From: Urbifossiella sp043733485
GTDB lineage: Bacteria > Planctomycetota > Planctomycetia > Gemmatales > Gemmataceae
Length of the DNA: 18,333 nucleotides
Assembly (NCBI GenBank): GCA_043733485.1
Contig: JAYTGN010000047.1
Coordinates: forward strand, 1-18,333
Direction of reading: 5' to 3'
Shown piece by piece: positions 7,831 through 14,490 of the stretch (position 1 is the first letter of the stretch; each line of letters starts with the position of its first letter). The position numbers and the translations under genes are program-made. Under the pieces are notes generated by a model. It was not told the origin of the DNA and made no database searches. It worked only from the letters and a program-made list of their open reading frames with translations.

Positions 7831-10113
7831 ATGACACGAACATTTCTCGCCATTGCGTTCTCGTTCGCTTCGCTCGGAGCAGATTTCCCCAACCTCAACC
7901 CGAACGTCTTCGGGCCGGACGATCCGCGTACCAAGATGATGGGTGCGGATGTCCGTCGCCGGATGCAGGAAGCGAACCTCCGCGAGAGCCAGGCCTTCGC
8001 TGCCGTCACCACGAAGGAGCAGTGGGAAAAGCACCGCGACGAACGCATCCGGAAACTTCGAGAATCGCTCGGCACCTTCCCGGACGTGCCTAAGAACATG
8101 CGGATCGCGACCACTCGCAAGTTTGAGGGTGAAGGCTTCGCGATTCACAACATCGTGTATGAATCGCGAACGGGGCTCTGGGTGAGCGCGAACCTCTACC
8201 TTCCCGCGAAGCCGCCGGAGAAGATGCCGGGCATCATCCTCGCACACGCCCACCACACTCCGAAGACCGACGGCGAACTGCAAGACATGGGCATGACGTG
8301 GGCCCGCTCGGGCACCGCGGTACTCGTGCCCGATCAACTCGGCTACGGCGAACGCCGCAACCACGACTTCCACACCGCGAAGGACTTCGACAAGCCGTAC
8401 CGCGTGGGTCGCCAGGATTACTTCTTCCGGTTCAACTCGAACCTGCAACTCTCGGGCGTCGGCGACAGCCTCATGGGCTGGATGGCGTGGGACCTCCTGC
8501 GCGGCGTCGATGTGCTGCTTCAACAACCGGGCATCGACAAGGACCGCATCATTTTGATGGGTGCGGTGGCCGGCGGCGGCGATCCCGCAGGCGTAACGGC
8601 CGCACTCGATCCACGCATCGCGTGCGTTGTGCCCTTCAACTTCGGAGGCTGGCAACCTGAATCGAGCGTAGTCGGGAACCCCGACCGCGACTTCGCGTGG
8701 TTCGGCGACGGCTACTGGGAAAGCACCCGCGGCCTGCGCGGCGGCGCGGCCGGTGGCTTCGCCCACTTCGACATCGTCGGGTCGGTCGCGCCGCGAAAAG
8801 TGATCTACGCCCACGAGTTCGGCTGGGACGCAACCACCGACCCCGCCTGGCCGCGACTGCAAAAGATCTTCGGGTTCTACGATGCGAAAGACTCGCTCCG
8901 CGTGGCCCACGGCGCGGGTTCGGTTCGCAACAGCGGTGCTGGCAACACGCACTGCAACCACATCGGCGCGACGCACCGCAAAATGATCTACCCCGCGCTC
9001 AAGGATTGGTTCGGCATGCCGATCCCCGAAGAGTACAGCAAGCGCCTGCCGACGAGTGAGTTGCTCTGCTGGACGGACGCAGCGCGGACGGAGTTGAAAC
9101 CGAAGAAGTTGCACGAGGTACTCACGTTGATCGCTGAGGAGCGAATCGCTTCCGCAAACCTGTTGGCGAAAAAGATCGGCCCCGACGAGTATCGCAAGCA
9201 CGTGCAGAAGGAGTGGACCAAGTCGCTCGGCAACATCGAGCCGGTGGCGAAGCCAAAGTTAACCGAGGTAGGAACTGAGGAAATCAAACGGCTCGAGCCC
9301 GACGCGCAAGCAAGGGTTGAACTGCAACCTAGCTTGCGCGTCGGGCTCGTGCAGGACGGCGTCAAGGTCGTCCGCTTCAGTCTCGAAGTGGAACCGGGCA
9401 TCGTACTCCCCGGCTTGTTTCTCACTCCGAAGGAAGCAAAAGGCAAGCTGCCGATTGTCGTGATGGTTGCCCAGGCTGGCAAAGCCGGGTTCCTCAAGGA
9501 ACGGTCCGAGGCGATCGAGGCGTTCCTGAAAGCCGGAGTTGCCGTGGCTCTCGTCGACGTTCGCGGCACGGGCGAAACGAAGCCCGGTTCCTCCGCCGAT
9601 CGCGGCAGCAACCGCACTTCGATTTCGCAAACGAACCTGATGCTGGGCCAGCCGTTGCTCGGTTCGCAACTCCGCGACCTCCGCACCGTCATTCGTTGGC
9701 TGCAAGCAAAAGACGGGATCGACCCGAAGCGCATCGCGGTCTGGGGTGATTCGTTCGCGAAGGTGAATGCTTCGGATGCGAAGGTCGCGGTGCCGCACGA
9801 TCACGAGCAACCGGCCATCGGCGAGCCCGGCGGCGCGAACCTCGCGCTCCTCGCCGGTTTGTTCGAGGGCGACCTCGTCGCGATCTATGCGAACGGTGGC
9901 CTCGCCGCAGGCGCGCTCTTTACCGGCCCGTATCTGCACTTGCCGCACGATGCGGTCCCGCCCGCGCCGTTGCCCATCACGGACTCGGTACTCCCTGCTG
10001 TTCGTTCGGTCCTGTTCAACGGTGCCGTGGACGCGCAGAACCGGGCCGCTGGAAAAGCGAAACCCACTGTCGTGGCCACGAAGTGGACGATCGAGAAGTT
10101 GAACGCGAAGTGA
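7831..10113 (+). CDS. Secreted two-domain alpha/beta-hydrolase (acetyl xylan esterase-like)
   Basis: Predicted exported 760-aa protein with an N-terminal hydrophobic leader (residues 1-16, ending SLGA) and two alpha/beta-hydrolase-like domains. Domain 1 (about 90-400) shows the IILAHAHH strand, the VPDQLGYGERR segment and a helix leading to ILMGAVAGGG. That is the nucleophile elbow, but it reads G-A-V-A-G, with Val246 where Ser is expected. Domain 2 (about 510-760) has PIVVMVAQAG, VALVDVRGTGETKP and a VWGDSFA elbow with Ser641 as candidate nucleophile. The arrangement resembles planctomycete acetyl xylan esterase/peptidase S9-like proteins, but the substrate is unknown. The linker (residues 489-506) is encoded by a perfect hairpin repeat. 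The start ATG at 7831 begins the leader; the open frame upstream has none. The SDR gene follows 87 nt downstream. Confidence 0.8.
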   Translation: MTRTFLAIAFSFASLGADFPNLNPNVFGPDDPRTKMMGADVRRRMQEANLRESQAFAAVTTKEQWEKHRDERIRKLRESLGTFPDVPKNMRIATTRKFEGEGFAIHNIVYESRTGLWVSANLYLPAKPPEKMPGIILAHAHHTPKTDGELQDMGMTWARSGTAVLVPDQLGYGERRNHDFHTAKDFDKPYRVGRQDYFFRFNSNLQLSGVGDSLMGWMAWDLLRGVDVLLQQPGIDKDRIILMGAVAGGGDPAGVTAALDPRIACVVPFNFGGWQPESSVVGNPDRDFAWFGDGYWESTRGLRGGAAGGFAHFDIVGSVAPRKVIYAHEFGWDATTDPAWPRLQKIFGFYDAKDSLRVAHGAGSVRNSGAGNTHCNHIGATHRKMIYPALKDWFGMPIPEEYSKRLPTSELLCWTDAARTELKPKKLHEVLTLIAEERIASANLLAKKIGPDEYRKHVQKEWTKSLGNIEPVAKPKLTEVGTEEIKRLEPDAQARVELQPSLRVGLVQDGVKVVRFSLEVEPGIVLPGLFLTPKEAKGKLPIVVMVAQAGKAGFLKERSEAIEAFLKAGVAVALVDVRGTGETKPGSSADRGSNRTSISQTNLMLGQPLLGSQLRDLRTVIRWLQAKDGIDPKRIAVWGDSFAKVNASDAKVAVPHDHEQPAIGEPGGANLALLAGLFEGDLVAIYANGGLAAGALFTGPYLHLPHDAVPPAPLPITDSVLPAVRSVLFNGAVDAQNRAAGKAKPTVVATKWTIEKLNAK
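9294..9349. repeat. 18-bp inverted repeat inside the hydrolase reading frame
   Basis: Positions 9294-9311 are the exact reverse complement of 9332-9349, with a 20-nt loop in which a few more pairs can form. It is read through in frame and encodes about residues 489-506, between the two hydrolase domains. The arm sequence (gcccgacgcgcaagc) resembles palindromic repeats I recall from planctomycete genomes; that is memory, not a search. Confidence 0.85.
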
Positions 10114-10143
10114 GATTCCCGTCGTACCCCGACGCGTTCTCTC

Positions 10144-10172
10144 TTGCCAGATTCAAGCGACTTGCGGATACT
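10144..10172 (+). promoter_or_regulatory. Candidate sigma-70-type promoter for the SDR gene
   Basis: TTGCCA (10144-10149), a 17-nt spacer and GATACT (10167-10172) match the -35/-10 pattern at five and four of six positions. This would start transcription roughly 20 nt before the ATG at 10201. It suggests the dehydrogenase can be expressed separately from the upstream hydrolase. This is a sequence match only. Confidence 0.4.
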
Positions 10173-10200
10173 TCTCCACTCACCCCGCGAGACGATTTCC

Positions 10201-10965
10201 ATGGCTGCGAACCTCTTCGATTTGTCCGGCCGCGTGGCTCTGGTCACGGGCGGCAACAAGGGCCTGGGTAAGGCGATGGCCCGCGCGCTCGCCGAGGCCG
10301 GTGCGGATATCGCGATCGCCAGCCGCAACGAAGGCGAACTCCGATCCGCGCTGGCGGAGATACTCGCGGGCACGGGGCGAAAGGGTGCCTACTTCGTCAC
10401 CGACGTTTCCAAGCGGGATGAGGTCAAGAAATTGGCCGTGGATGCCGTTAATAAGATGGGGAAGGTCGACATTCTCGTGAACAACGCGGGGATGAATGCT
10501 CCGCAGGCCGTCGACGAGATCACGGATGAAACCTGGGACCGCGTTCTAGAGGTGAACCTCTCCTCGACGATGGCGCTGACGCGAGCACTCGTGCCGGGGA
10601 TGAAAGAACGCCGCTGGGGCCGCGTCGTTCACATTTCCTCGATCATGAGCGTGGTCTCGAAAGAGAAGCGAAACGTCTACTCGGCCACGAAGGCGGCCCT
10701 GAACGGCATGACGATGGCGAGCGCTCTCGACCTGGGTCCGTATAATGTCACGGTCAACTGCATCGCACCGGGACCGTTCCTCACGGACATGCCCATGTCC
10801 GTACTCTCGGAGGCGGAGAAGAAAGTCTTCTCGGATCGAACCGCCCTCGGCCGTTGGGCTCAGCCTCAGGAACTGGCCGGGCCGATCGTGCTGTTGTGCA
10901 GCGATGCCGGGAGCTACATCACGGGTCAGGTAATCGTGGTCGATGGCGGGTACACCGCCCGTTGA
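10201..10965 (+). CDS. Short-chain dehydrogenase/reductase (FabG-like)
   Basis: Classical SDR oxidoreductase, 254 aa, cytosolic, NAD(P)-dependent. The Rossmann glycine motif is VTGGNKGLG (15-23), followed by NNAG (94-97), the catalytic Ser147 in HISSIMS, and the Tyr160-x3-Lys164 pair (YSATK). The C-terminal PGPFLTDM and VIVVDGGYTAR segments are those of tetramer-forming family members of the 3-oxoacyl-ACP reductase/gluconate 5-dehydrogenase type. Arg42 in ASRNEGEL, at the end of the second strand, suggests but does not prove a preference for NADP. Because there are no fatty-acid synthesis genes nearby, I do not assign the symbol fabG. The ATG at 10201 fits the usual SDR N-terminus; an upstream in-frame ATG at 10144 overlaps the candidate promoter and adds non-homologous sequence. 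Confidence 0.92.
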   Translation: MAANLFDLSGRVALVTGGNKGLGKAMARALAEAGADIAIASRNEGELRSALAEILAGTGRKGAYFVTDVSKRDEVKKLAVDAVNKMGKVDILVNNAGMNAPQAVDEITDETWDRVLEVNLSSTMALTRALVPGMKERRWGRVVHISSIMSVVSKEKRNVYSATKAALNGMTMASALDLGPYNVTVNCIAPGPFLTDMPMSVLSEAEKKVFSDRTALGRWAQPQELAGPIVLLCSDAGSYITGQVIVVDGGYTAR

Positions 10966-11006
10966 GCTGCTGGCACGTGAAGTTCGGACCGATTTTCCGC
11001 AGCGAC

Positions 11007-11036
11007 TTGATCCGACCGTGTCGGATGTGTTAAGAT
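11007..11036 (+). promoter_or_regulatory. Candidate sigma-70-type promoter for the 11106 gene
   Basis: TTGATC (11007-11012), an 18-nt spacer and TAAGAT (11031-11036), in the 140-nt gap after the SDR stop. Transcription would begin near 11043, about 60 nt before the ATG at 11106. A small palindrome (ccgaccgtgtcgg, 11012-11024) lies within the spacer and could be an operator. Confidence 0.4.
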
Positions 11037-11105
11037 TACGAGAGGCATCTGCTGTTCTGGTTGACTTCTCCCTGCGGACCGTAGACGCCAAGGGCAAGGT
11101 GATCC

Positions 11106-11546
11106 ATGAGTGCCGGACTCTGTCAGCCTGAGCAAAAGAGCGTTTATCGCCACGGCACGTTTGAAGTGCTGAAGCACAAGTGGATCCAGAGCCAAAAAGT
11201 GGGCTACGATCTGGGCGAAGTGGCGATTTGCGAGTGGGTCCAACTGCACTGGACGGGGTTTCTCAGGGCGCGGTGGGTGGAACATCTTCAAGGCAAGCAC
11301 TTCTGGGCCGAACTTTTCCAGTGCGATTACGGCCTGCTCCTCCGTCGATTCCAGGATCGCTCCCAACTCCTCGACACGATTCTCGACCAACTCAAATCCG
11401 GCAAAGAAAATCTGGACGTGCTGCTCTGGGCCTGCGATGAAGGCATCCCCCTCGATCCCGTTTTTGAAATCCTCGAAGCTCTCGACGTGAACAGTAGCCG
11501 GCTCATCCACCGCTTCGATCCGGAAGCGGCCAGCGATCATCGTTGA
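11106..11546 (+). CDS. Trp-rich protein of unknown function
   Basis: A 146-aa soluble protein with no leader and no membrane segment. I do not recognise the family. The central region (about residues 25-72) is unusually rich in aromatic residues, with Trp in KWIQ, CEWVQLHW, ARWVEHL and FWAEL. It is mostly predicted helix and reads like a genuine folded domain rather than a random frame. The second half (DRSQLLDTILDQLKSG to the C-terminus) is also helical. The ATG at 11106 is preceded by AAGG-type purines at about 11090-11099. It follows the SDR gene on the same strand after 140 nt with its own candidate promoter, and a strong hairpin begins 16 nt after its stop. Reality as a gene is likely; function is unknown. 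Confidence 0.7.
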   Translation: MSAGLCQPEQKSVYRHGTFEVLKHKWIQSQKVGYDLGEVAICEWVQLHWTGFLRARWVEHLQGKHFWAELFQCDYGLLLRRFQDRSQLLDTILDQLKSGKENLDVLLWACDEGIPLDPVFEILEALDVNSSRLIHRFDPEAASDHR

Positions 11547-11561
11547 GGCCTTATCTGGTAG

Positions 11562-11602
11562 GTCGGGCTGTGCCCGACATTCCACGATGTCGGGCACAGC
11601 CC
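11562..11602. repeat. 16-bp perfect hairpin with nested palindrome
   Basis: Positions 11565-11580 are the exact reverse complement of 11587-11602, with a 6-nt loop (tccacg). The left arm itself contains a nested palindrome at 11562-11578 (gtcgggc-tgt-gcccgac). It starts 16 nt after the stop of the 11106 gene, so it may end that transcript, but no T-run follows directly. The nested layout fits a dispersed palindromic element better than a simple terminator. Confidence 0.75.
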
Positions 11603-11729
11603 AGGGTGTGATCCGGCTGGTGCGCAGTTTTCAGGGCTTTTTTGCGGCATTCGTTGCTTCGTCTCGCGGGAGTCGCGTTGGCGACCCAGTGTACCGAAAC
11701 TTTGGATTTCTGCCGAATCGCCGAGTAGA

Positions 11730-11799
11730 CCACGCAAAGCGGGATTCGAACCGCTCTCCGGCTTCAGAATCCCATTCGGTATCGTTGGCCGGTGGAGGA
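11730..11799 (-). other. tRNA-like relic (Gln-CTG-like fragment)
   Basis: Read on the minus strand, the stretch begins TCCTCCA, has a GGCCAACG-type D-arm start, then a TTCTGAA seven-base loop (CTG anticodon in the right frame) and a T-arm-like GCGGTTCGAATCC. It is not an intact tRNA: the D-loop GG is missing, about three bases are lacking between anticodon arm and T-arm, and no TGGAGGA acceptor strand or CCA follows. It may be a decayed tRNA-Gln copy or a chance resemblance. Confidence 0.25.
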
Positions 11800-11976
11800 T
11801 AGGTTGCTCCTTGTGAAATCGGCACCTGCTCTGGAAAGTCCTACGAGAATGGGCGATTCGTCGTTTGGTCCGACTTCATCGGGGGCACTCCCGCAAATTC
11901 TCGACGAAACACTGCGAAAATCCCAGAGAATTTGGCGCACCAGCGGGATCAGACCCACGGCCCAACCGACAATCAC
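11764..11976 (-). CDS. Doubtful small membrane ORF coupled to the phosphoesterase
   Basis: A possible 70-aa protein starting at GTG (11976), overlapping the phosphoesterase stop as GTGA, an arrangement often seen for translationally coupled genes. The first 20 residues (VIVGWAVGLIPLVRQILWDF) could span a membrane; the rest is polar. There is no clear ribosome-binding site, the frame continues open far upstream inside the phosphoesterase, and the C-terminus overlaps the tRNA-like relic. It may be a chance frame. The rest of the 11547-11972 stretch holds the hairpin at 11562-11602 and nothing else I can support. Confidence 0.25.
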   Translation of the reverse strand: MIVGWAVGLIPLVRQILWDFRSVSSRICGSAPDEVGPNDESPILVGLSRAGADFTRSNLSSTGQRYRMGF

Positions 11977-13217
11977 TGTACCGGCAAATCCAGCTTCATC
12001 ACGTTCTCGCCTTCGCGAATCGGCACCCGCAGCGTCGTCGTCGCGGCCGTGGCGAACACTGCGGGAACCGTCCCGGCCTTGACCACCGTGATCGCATATT
12101 CGCCGACGGGCGCGCCGTCGAACTTGGCGTAGGTCGTGAGTTGGAAGCGGCCGGCTTCGTCGGTGCGGCCATCGCACACGCTCTCGAACTTGAGCGTCTC
12201 GGCGTTCCAGCGATGCAGCGCGACGGTGCCGCCGACCAGCGGTTGGCCGCACACCGTAATGCGTCCGCCGGCCGGATGCGTCGGCAGCACCTTCCGCACG
12301 GTGCCCGGTTCCTCGGTGTCCGGCAACTTCAAATCGTCCGGAAGGACGCCGTCGAGCAGCACGTTCGCCACGATCGGCGTACTCTTCTTCATCGTGACCC
12401 AGGCGAACTGATCGAACTCGCCGTAATCGACGCCGCGGATGCGGCTCCCGCCGCCGGTCGTGGCCAACTGGTAATAGTTGTTCCCGTTGCGGACGTACTT
12501 CACGTAGCGGTGGACGTGCCCGCAGAATACGGTGTAGGGCCTGCCGCCGAGCAGTTTCTCGCACTCGCCCCAGCCGTTCTTGACTTGATCTTTGTCGGTC
12601 CAGATCGGCTTGTGGAGGAAGACGAAGGTCCAGCGCACGCCGGCGTTGGCCGCGAGCGTTTTTTGGAGCCACTCGCGCTGGTCCTTGTCGATCGCGTTCA
12701 CGTCGTCGGGCGGGTTCTCGGAGCAGAGGCTGAGGAAGAGCACGTTCTTGTAGGTGAAGTGGTAGTAGCGTTTGCCGTAGCGTTCGCCCCACTTTTGCAT
12801 CATGACTTTGTTGGTGATGTCGTGGTTGCCGGGCACGTAGAAGAAGGGCATCTCGAACTTCTGAACGAAGCCATCGAACTGATCCCACTGCTCCTTGATG
12901 GTTTCTTCTTTCGTGGTGTAACCTTCGATGAGGTCGCCGACGGACATGACGAACTCGGGCTGGAGCAAGTTGACCTGAAAGACGGCCTTGGAGAAGACCT
13001 TCTCGCGATGGCCACCGGTGCGATCGGAGACGACGGCGAACTGAAACTGGTCCGGGGCGGCGTTCAGCTTCAGGCCGGTCCAGGGGTTCTTGGCCTCCGA
13101 TTGAATCTGGAGGCCGCCCGCATCTTCCTGCTGAAGTGCCGCGATCCGCGACTGCGACAGACTGACCACGACCAGCAACACGGCCAGTACGGACGCTCCG
13201 AGCAGCAGCTTTTTCAT
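11973..13217 (-). CDS. Calcineurin-like metallophosphoesterase, exported, with C-terminal beta domain
   Basis: A 414-aa predicted exported metal-dependent phosphoesterase. The N-terminus is a leader or anchor (MKKLLLGASVLAVLLVVVSL). The metallophosphoesterase blocks follow in order: VVSDRTGG (Asp65, where the family usually has D-x-H), GD at 94-95, GNHD at 130-133, His202 in FLHKP, and GHVH at 233-236. The second His of block one is not in its standard place (Asp-Arg-Thr), so a variant metal site is possible. Residues about 310-414 (TVRKVLPTHPAGGRITV onward, with GGTVALHRW and DEAGRFQLTTY) resemble a carboxypeptidase-regulatory/transthyretin-like beta sandwich. The substrate cannot be told from sequence. 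The start is chosen at the leader; the upstream open frame is a shadow of the opposite-strand gene. It is divergent from the gene at 13357. Confidence 0.87.
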   Translation of the reverse strand: MKKLLLGASVLAVLLVVVSLSQSRIAALQQEDAGGLQIQSEAKNPWTGLKLNAAPDQFQFAVVSDRTGGHREKVFSKAVFQVNLLQPEFVMSVGDLIEGYTTKEETIKEQWDQFDGFVQKFEMPFFYVPGNHDITNKVMMQKWGERYGKRYYHFTYKNVLFLSLCSENPPDDVNAIDKDQREWLQKTLAANAGVRWTFVFLHKPIWTDKDQVKNGWGECEKLLGGRPYTVFCGHVHRYVKYVRNGNNYYQLATTGGGSRIRGVDYGEFDQFAWVTMKKSTPIVANVLLDGVLPDDLKLPDTEEPGTVRKVLPTHPAGGRITVCGQPLVGGTVALHRWNAETLKFESVCDGRTDEAGRFQLTTYAKFDGAPVGEYAITVVKAGTVPAVFATAATTTLRVPIREGENVMKLDLPVQ

Positions 13218-13356
13218 GGCAGCGATTCCGGGAAGGATGTCGAGATGGGCTGAGGATACCCGAGGAATGCGGCGAGGTCGAGAGGCTGAGTGAAAGACTT
13301 CCCGTAGAATTCCCAAACGGTCGAAGTCGAGTTCCGGGATGGATGAGGAGATTGAC

Positions 13357-13848
13357 ATGGCCGACGAACGCCACCCGCAGTGCGTGCTGGTCGCCCCCGA
13401 GATGGTCGGCGCACGCGCGCTGGCCGACTGGCTCACGGAGAAGGGCTTTCCCGCCGAGCCGGCGATGCCGGCCGCCATCGCGAACCCCGGCGACGCATTG
13501 GGCCTCACCGAAGAAGCGTTTCCCGGCATCGAAGTTCGCGTGGTGAAGCCCGAGCACGTGGAACCTGCGAGGGCGGCAATTGCCGCGATGCACGAGGAAG
13601 TGGCCGCAGTGCGCGAGAAGCAGAAAACGCGAGCCGAACGAACCGGCACCGTCACCGCCGTTTGCGAGGAGTGCGGCAAGCCTTCGGAGTGGCCCGCGTC
13701 GTCGATGGGCACCACGGAGACCTGCCCGCACTGTTCGTCTTTTATGGATGTGCCCGACCCCGACGAGAACTGGGACGATGTGGACTTCGGCGAGGAAGAA
13801 GGGGATAATGAGGTCGGTGATGATGCAACACCTTCCGGCCAGGAGTGA
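13357..13848 (+). CDS. Zinc-ribbon protein with DUF2007-like N-terminal half
   Basis: A 163-aa acidic cytosolic protein. The first half (about residues 8-80) has the layout of DUF2007-type putative signalling domains: a strand, a helix taking in ALADWLTEKG, then a GIEVRVVKPEHVEPARAAI strand-helix unit. The match is by eye. A helical linker is followed by a zinc ribbon with C103-x2-C106 and C123-x2-C126 (CEECG and CPHC), and then a Glu/Asp-rich tail (about 133-155). The start at 13357 is favoured over the in-frame ATG at 13339 because GAGGAG (13343-13348) is correctly spaced before it. It is first in a four-gene run with gaps of 4 nt or less. The 139-nt divergent gap to the phosphoesterase contains a TAGAAT at 13305-13310 but no clear -35. 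Confidence 0.75.
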   Translation: MADERHPQCVLVAPEMVGARALADWLTEKGFPAEPAMPAAIANPGDALGLTEEAFPGIEVRVVKPEHVEPARAAIAAMHEEVAAVREKQKTRAERTGTVTAVCEECGKPSEWPASSMGTTETCPHCSSFMDVPDPDENWDDVDFGEEEGDNEVGDDATPSGQE

Positions 13849-13852
13849 TGCC

Positions 13853-14200
13853 ATGAAGCCGATGACAACTTCGATCGATCCTTCCCTGGAACAAGGTGGC
13901 GGTTTGAGAAGCCACGTTCAGAATGCCGCCCGATTTCTGGAATCGCGCGTCGGCGATTCCGCCGTCAACCCACGGGCCGAGTGGCGGTTGAGTGAAACGA
14001 CGAGCGGGAGTCAAGCGGTTCAGGTTCAGGTTTCGGATGAAGGGGTTTCCGCTGAGGCGACATTCGCACCGCACGAGATTGCCAACTACCCATTCGCGAA
14101 AGACCGTCTCTACGGACTCTGGTTCGATCTGCTCGGCAAGCGCCTCAAGCTCCACGACGACCGCATCCGCGAATTGGCCGCAATTGACACGGAGGGCTAA
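13853..14200 (+). CDS. Conserved-looking protein of unknown function
   Basis: A 115-aa soluble protein without leader, membrane helix or cysteine motifs. I do not recognise it. The middle part (WRLSETTSGSQAVQVQVSDEG, about residues 44-64) is beta-prone; the C-terminal 45 residues (FAKDRLYGLWFDLLGKRLKLHDDRI) are helical and amphipathic. The start ATG at 13853 has AGGAG (13841-13845) 7 nt upstream, sitting in the end of the preceding gene, and the gene begins 4 nt after that gene's stop. The next gene begins 2 nt after its own stop. This tight packing and the good ribosome-binding site are the main evidence that it is translated. Confidence 0.7.
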   Translation: MKPMTTSIDPSLEQGGGLRSHVQNAARFLESRVGDSAVNPRAEWRLSETTSGSQAVQVQVSDEGVSAEATFAPHEIANYPFAKDRLYGLWFDLLGKRLKLHDDRIRELAAIDTEG

Positions 14201-14202
14201 GC

Positions 14203-14490
14203 ATGGCTGCGAGCAGTCAAATCGAACAAATTCGAGAGCTGAAAACGCAGATCGCCGTACTCACCGAGCAGGTCAAGAGCCTAAACGCGAGAATTGAGGA
14301 TGCACACATCATCGAACTGATCGCGAAAATTGCCGTACTCGAAAACCAACTCACCGAGATCAGAGACCGCGAGAAAGAAAACGATCGTCGCCGCTGGCAA
14401 TTCTGGCTCGGAGTCGGTGTCGTCGTCATCACATTCGTTGCCAACTTGACCATCAACCTGCTCATGTTCTTTGCCAAGAAGCCCGCGTAA
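14203..14490 (+). CDS. Small coiled-coil, tail-anchored membrane protein
   Basis: A 95-aa protein. Residues about 5-60 form an uninterrupted heptad-rich helix (IRELKTQIAVLTEQVKSLN and similar), followed by a basic patch (DRRRW). One membrane helix (about 67-90, FWLGVGVVVITFVANLTINLL) and a short Lys-rich end follow. The shape, cytosolic coiled coil then a C-terminal anchor, resembles XhlA/holin-accessory and other small tail-anchored proteins, but no family is recognisable and no phage genes are nearby. It lies 2 nt after the preceding stop and shares one base (TAATG) with the start of the pseudouridine synthase gene, so it is probably co-translated with both. Confidence 0.75.
   Translation: MAASSQIEQIRELKTQIAVLTEQVKSLNARIEDAHIIELIAKIAVLENQLTEIRDREKENDRRRWQFWLGVGVVVITFVANLTINLLMFFAKKPA

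Noticed and set aside
7816..9201. Antisense open frame of 461 aa opposite the hydrolase
   Set aside because: No recognisable domain, biased composition, fully covered by the hydrolase gene.
11730..11799. Intact tRNA gene
   Set aside because: No pairing acceptor stem, shortened variable region and no D-loop GG; kept only as a possible relic.
11865..13253. Plus-strand open frame of 462 aa opposite the phosphoesterase
   Set aside because: Low-complexity Val/Ala/Leu/His sequence; the minus strand has all metallophosphoesterase motifs in order.
14203..14490. Phage holin/XhlA gene indicating a prophage
   Set aside because: Only the coiled-coil plus membrane shape is shared; neighbours are housekeeping-type genes and no phage genes are seen.
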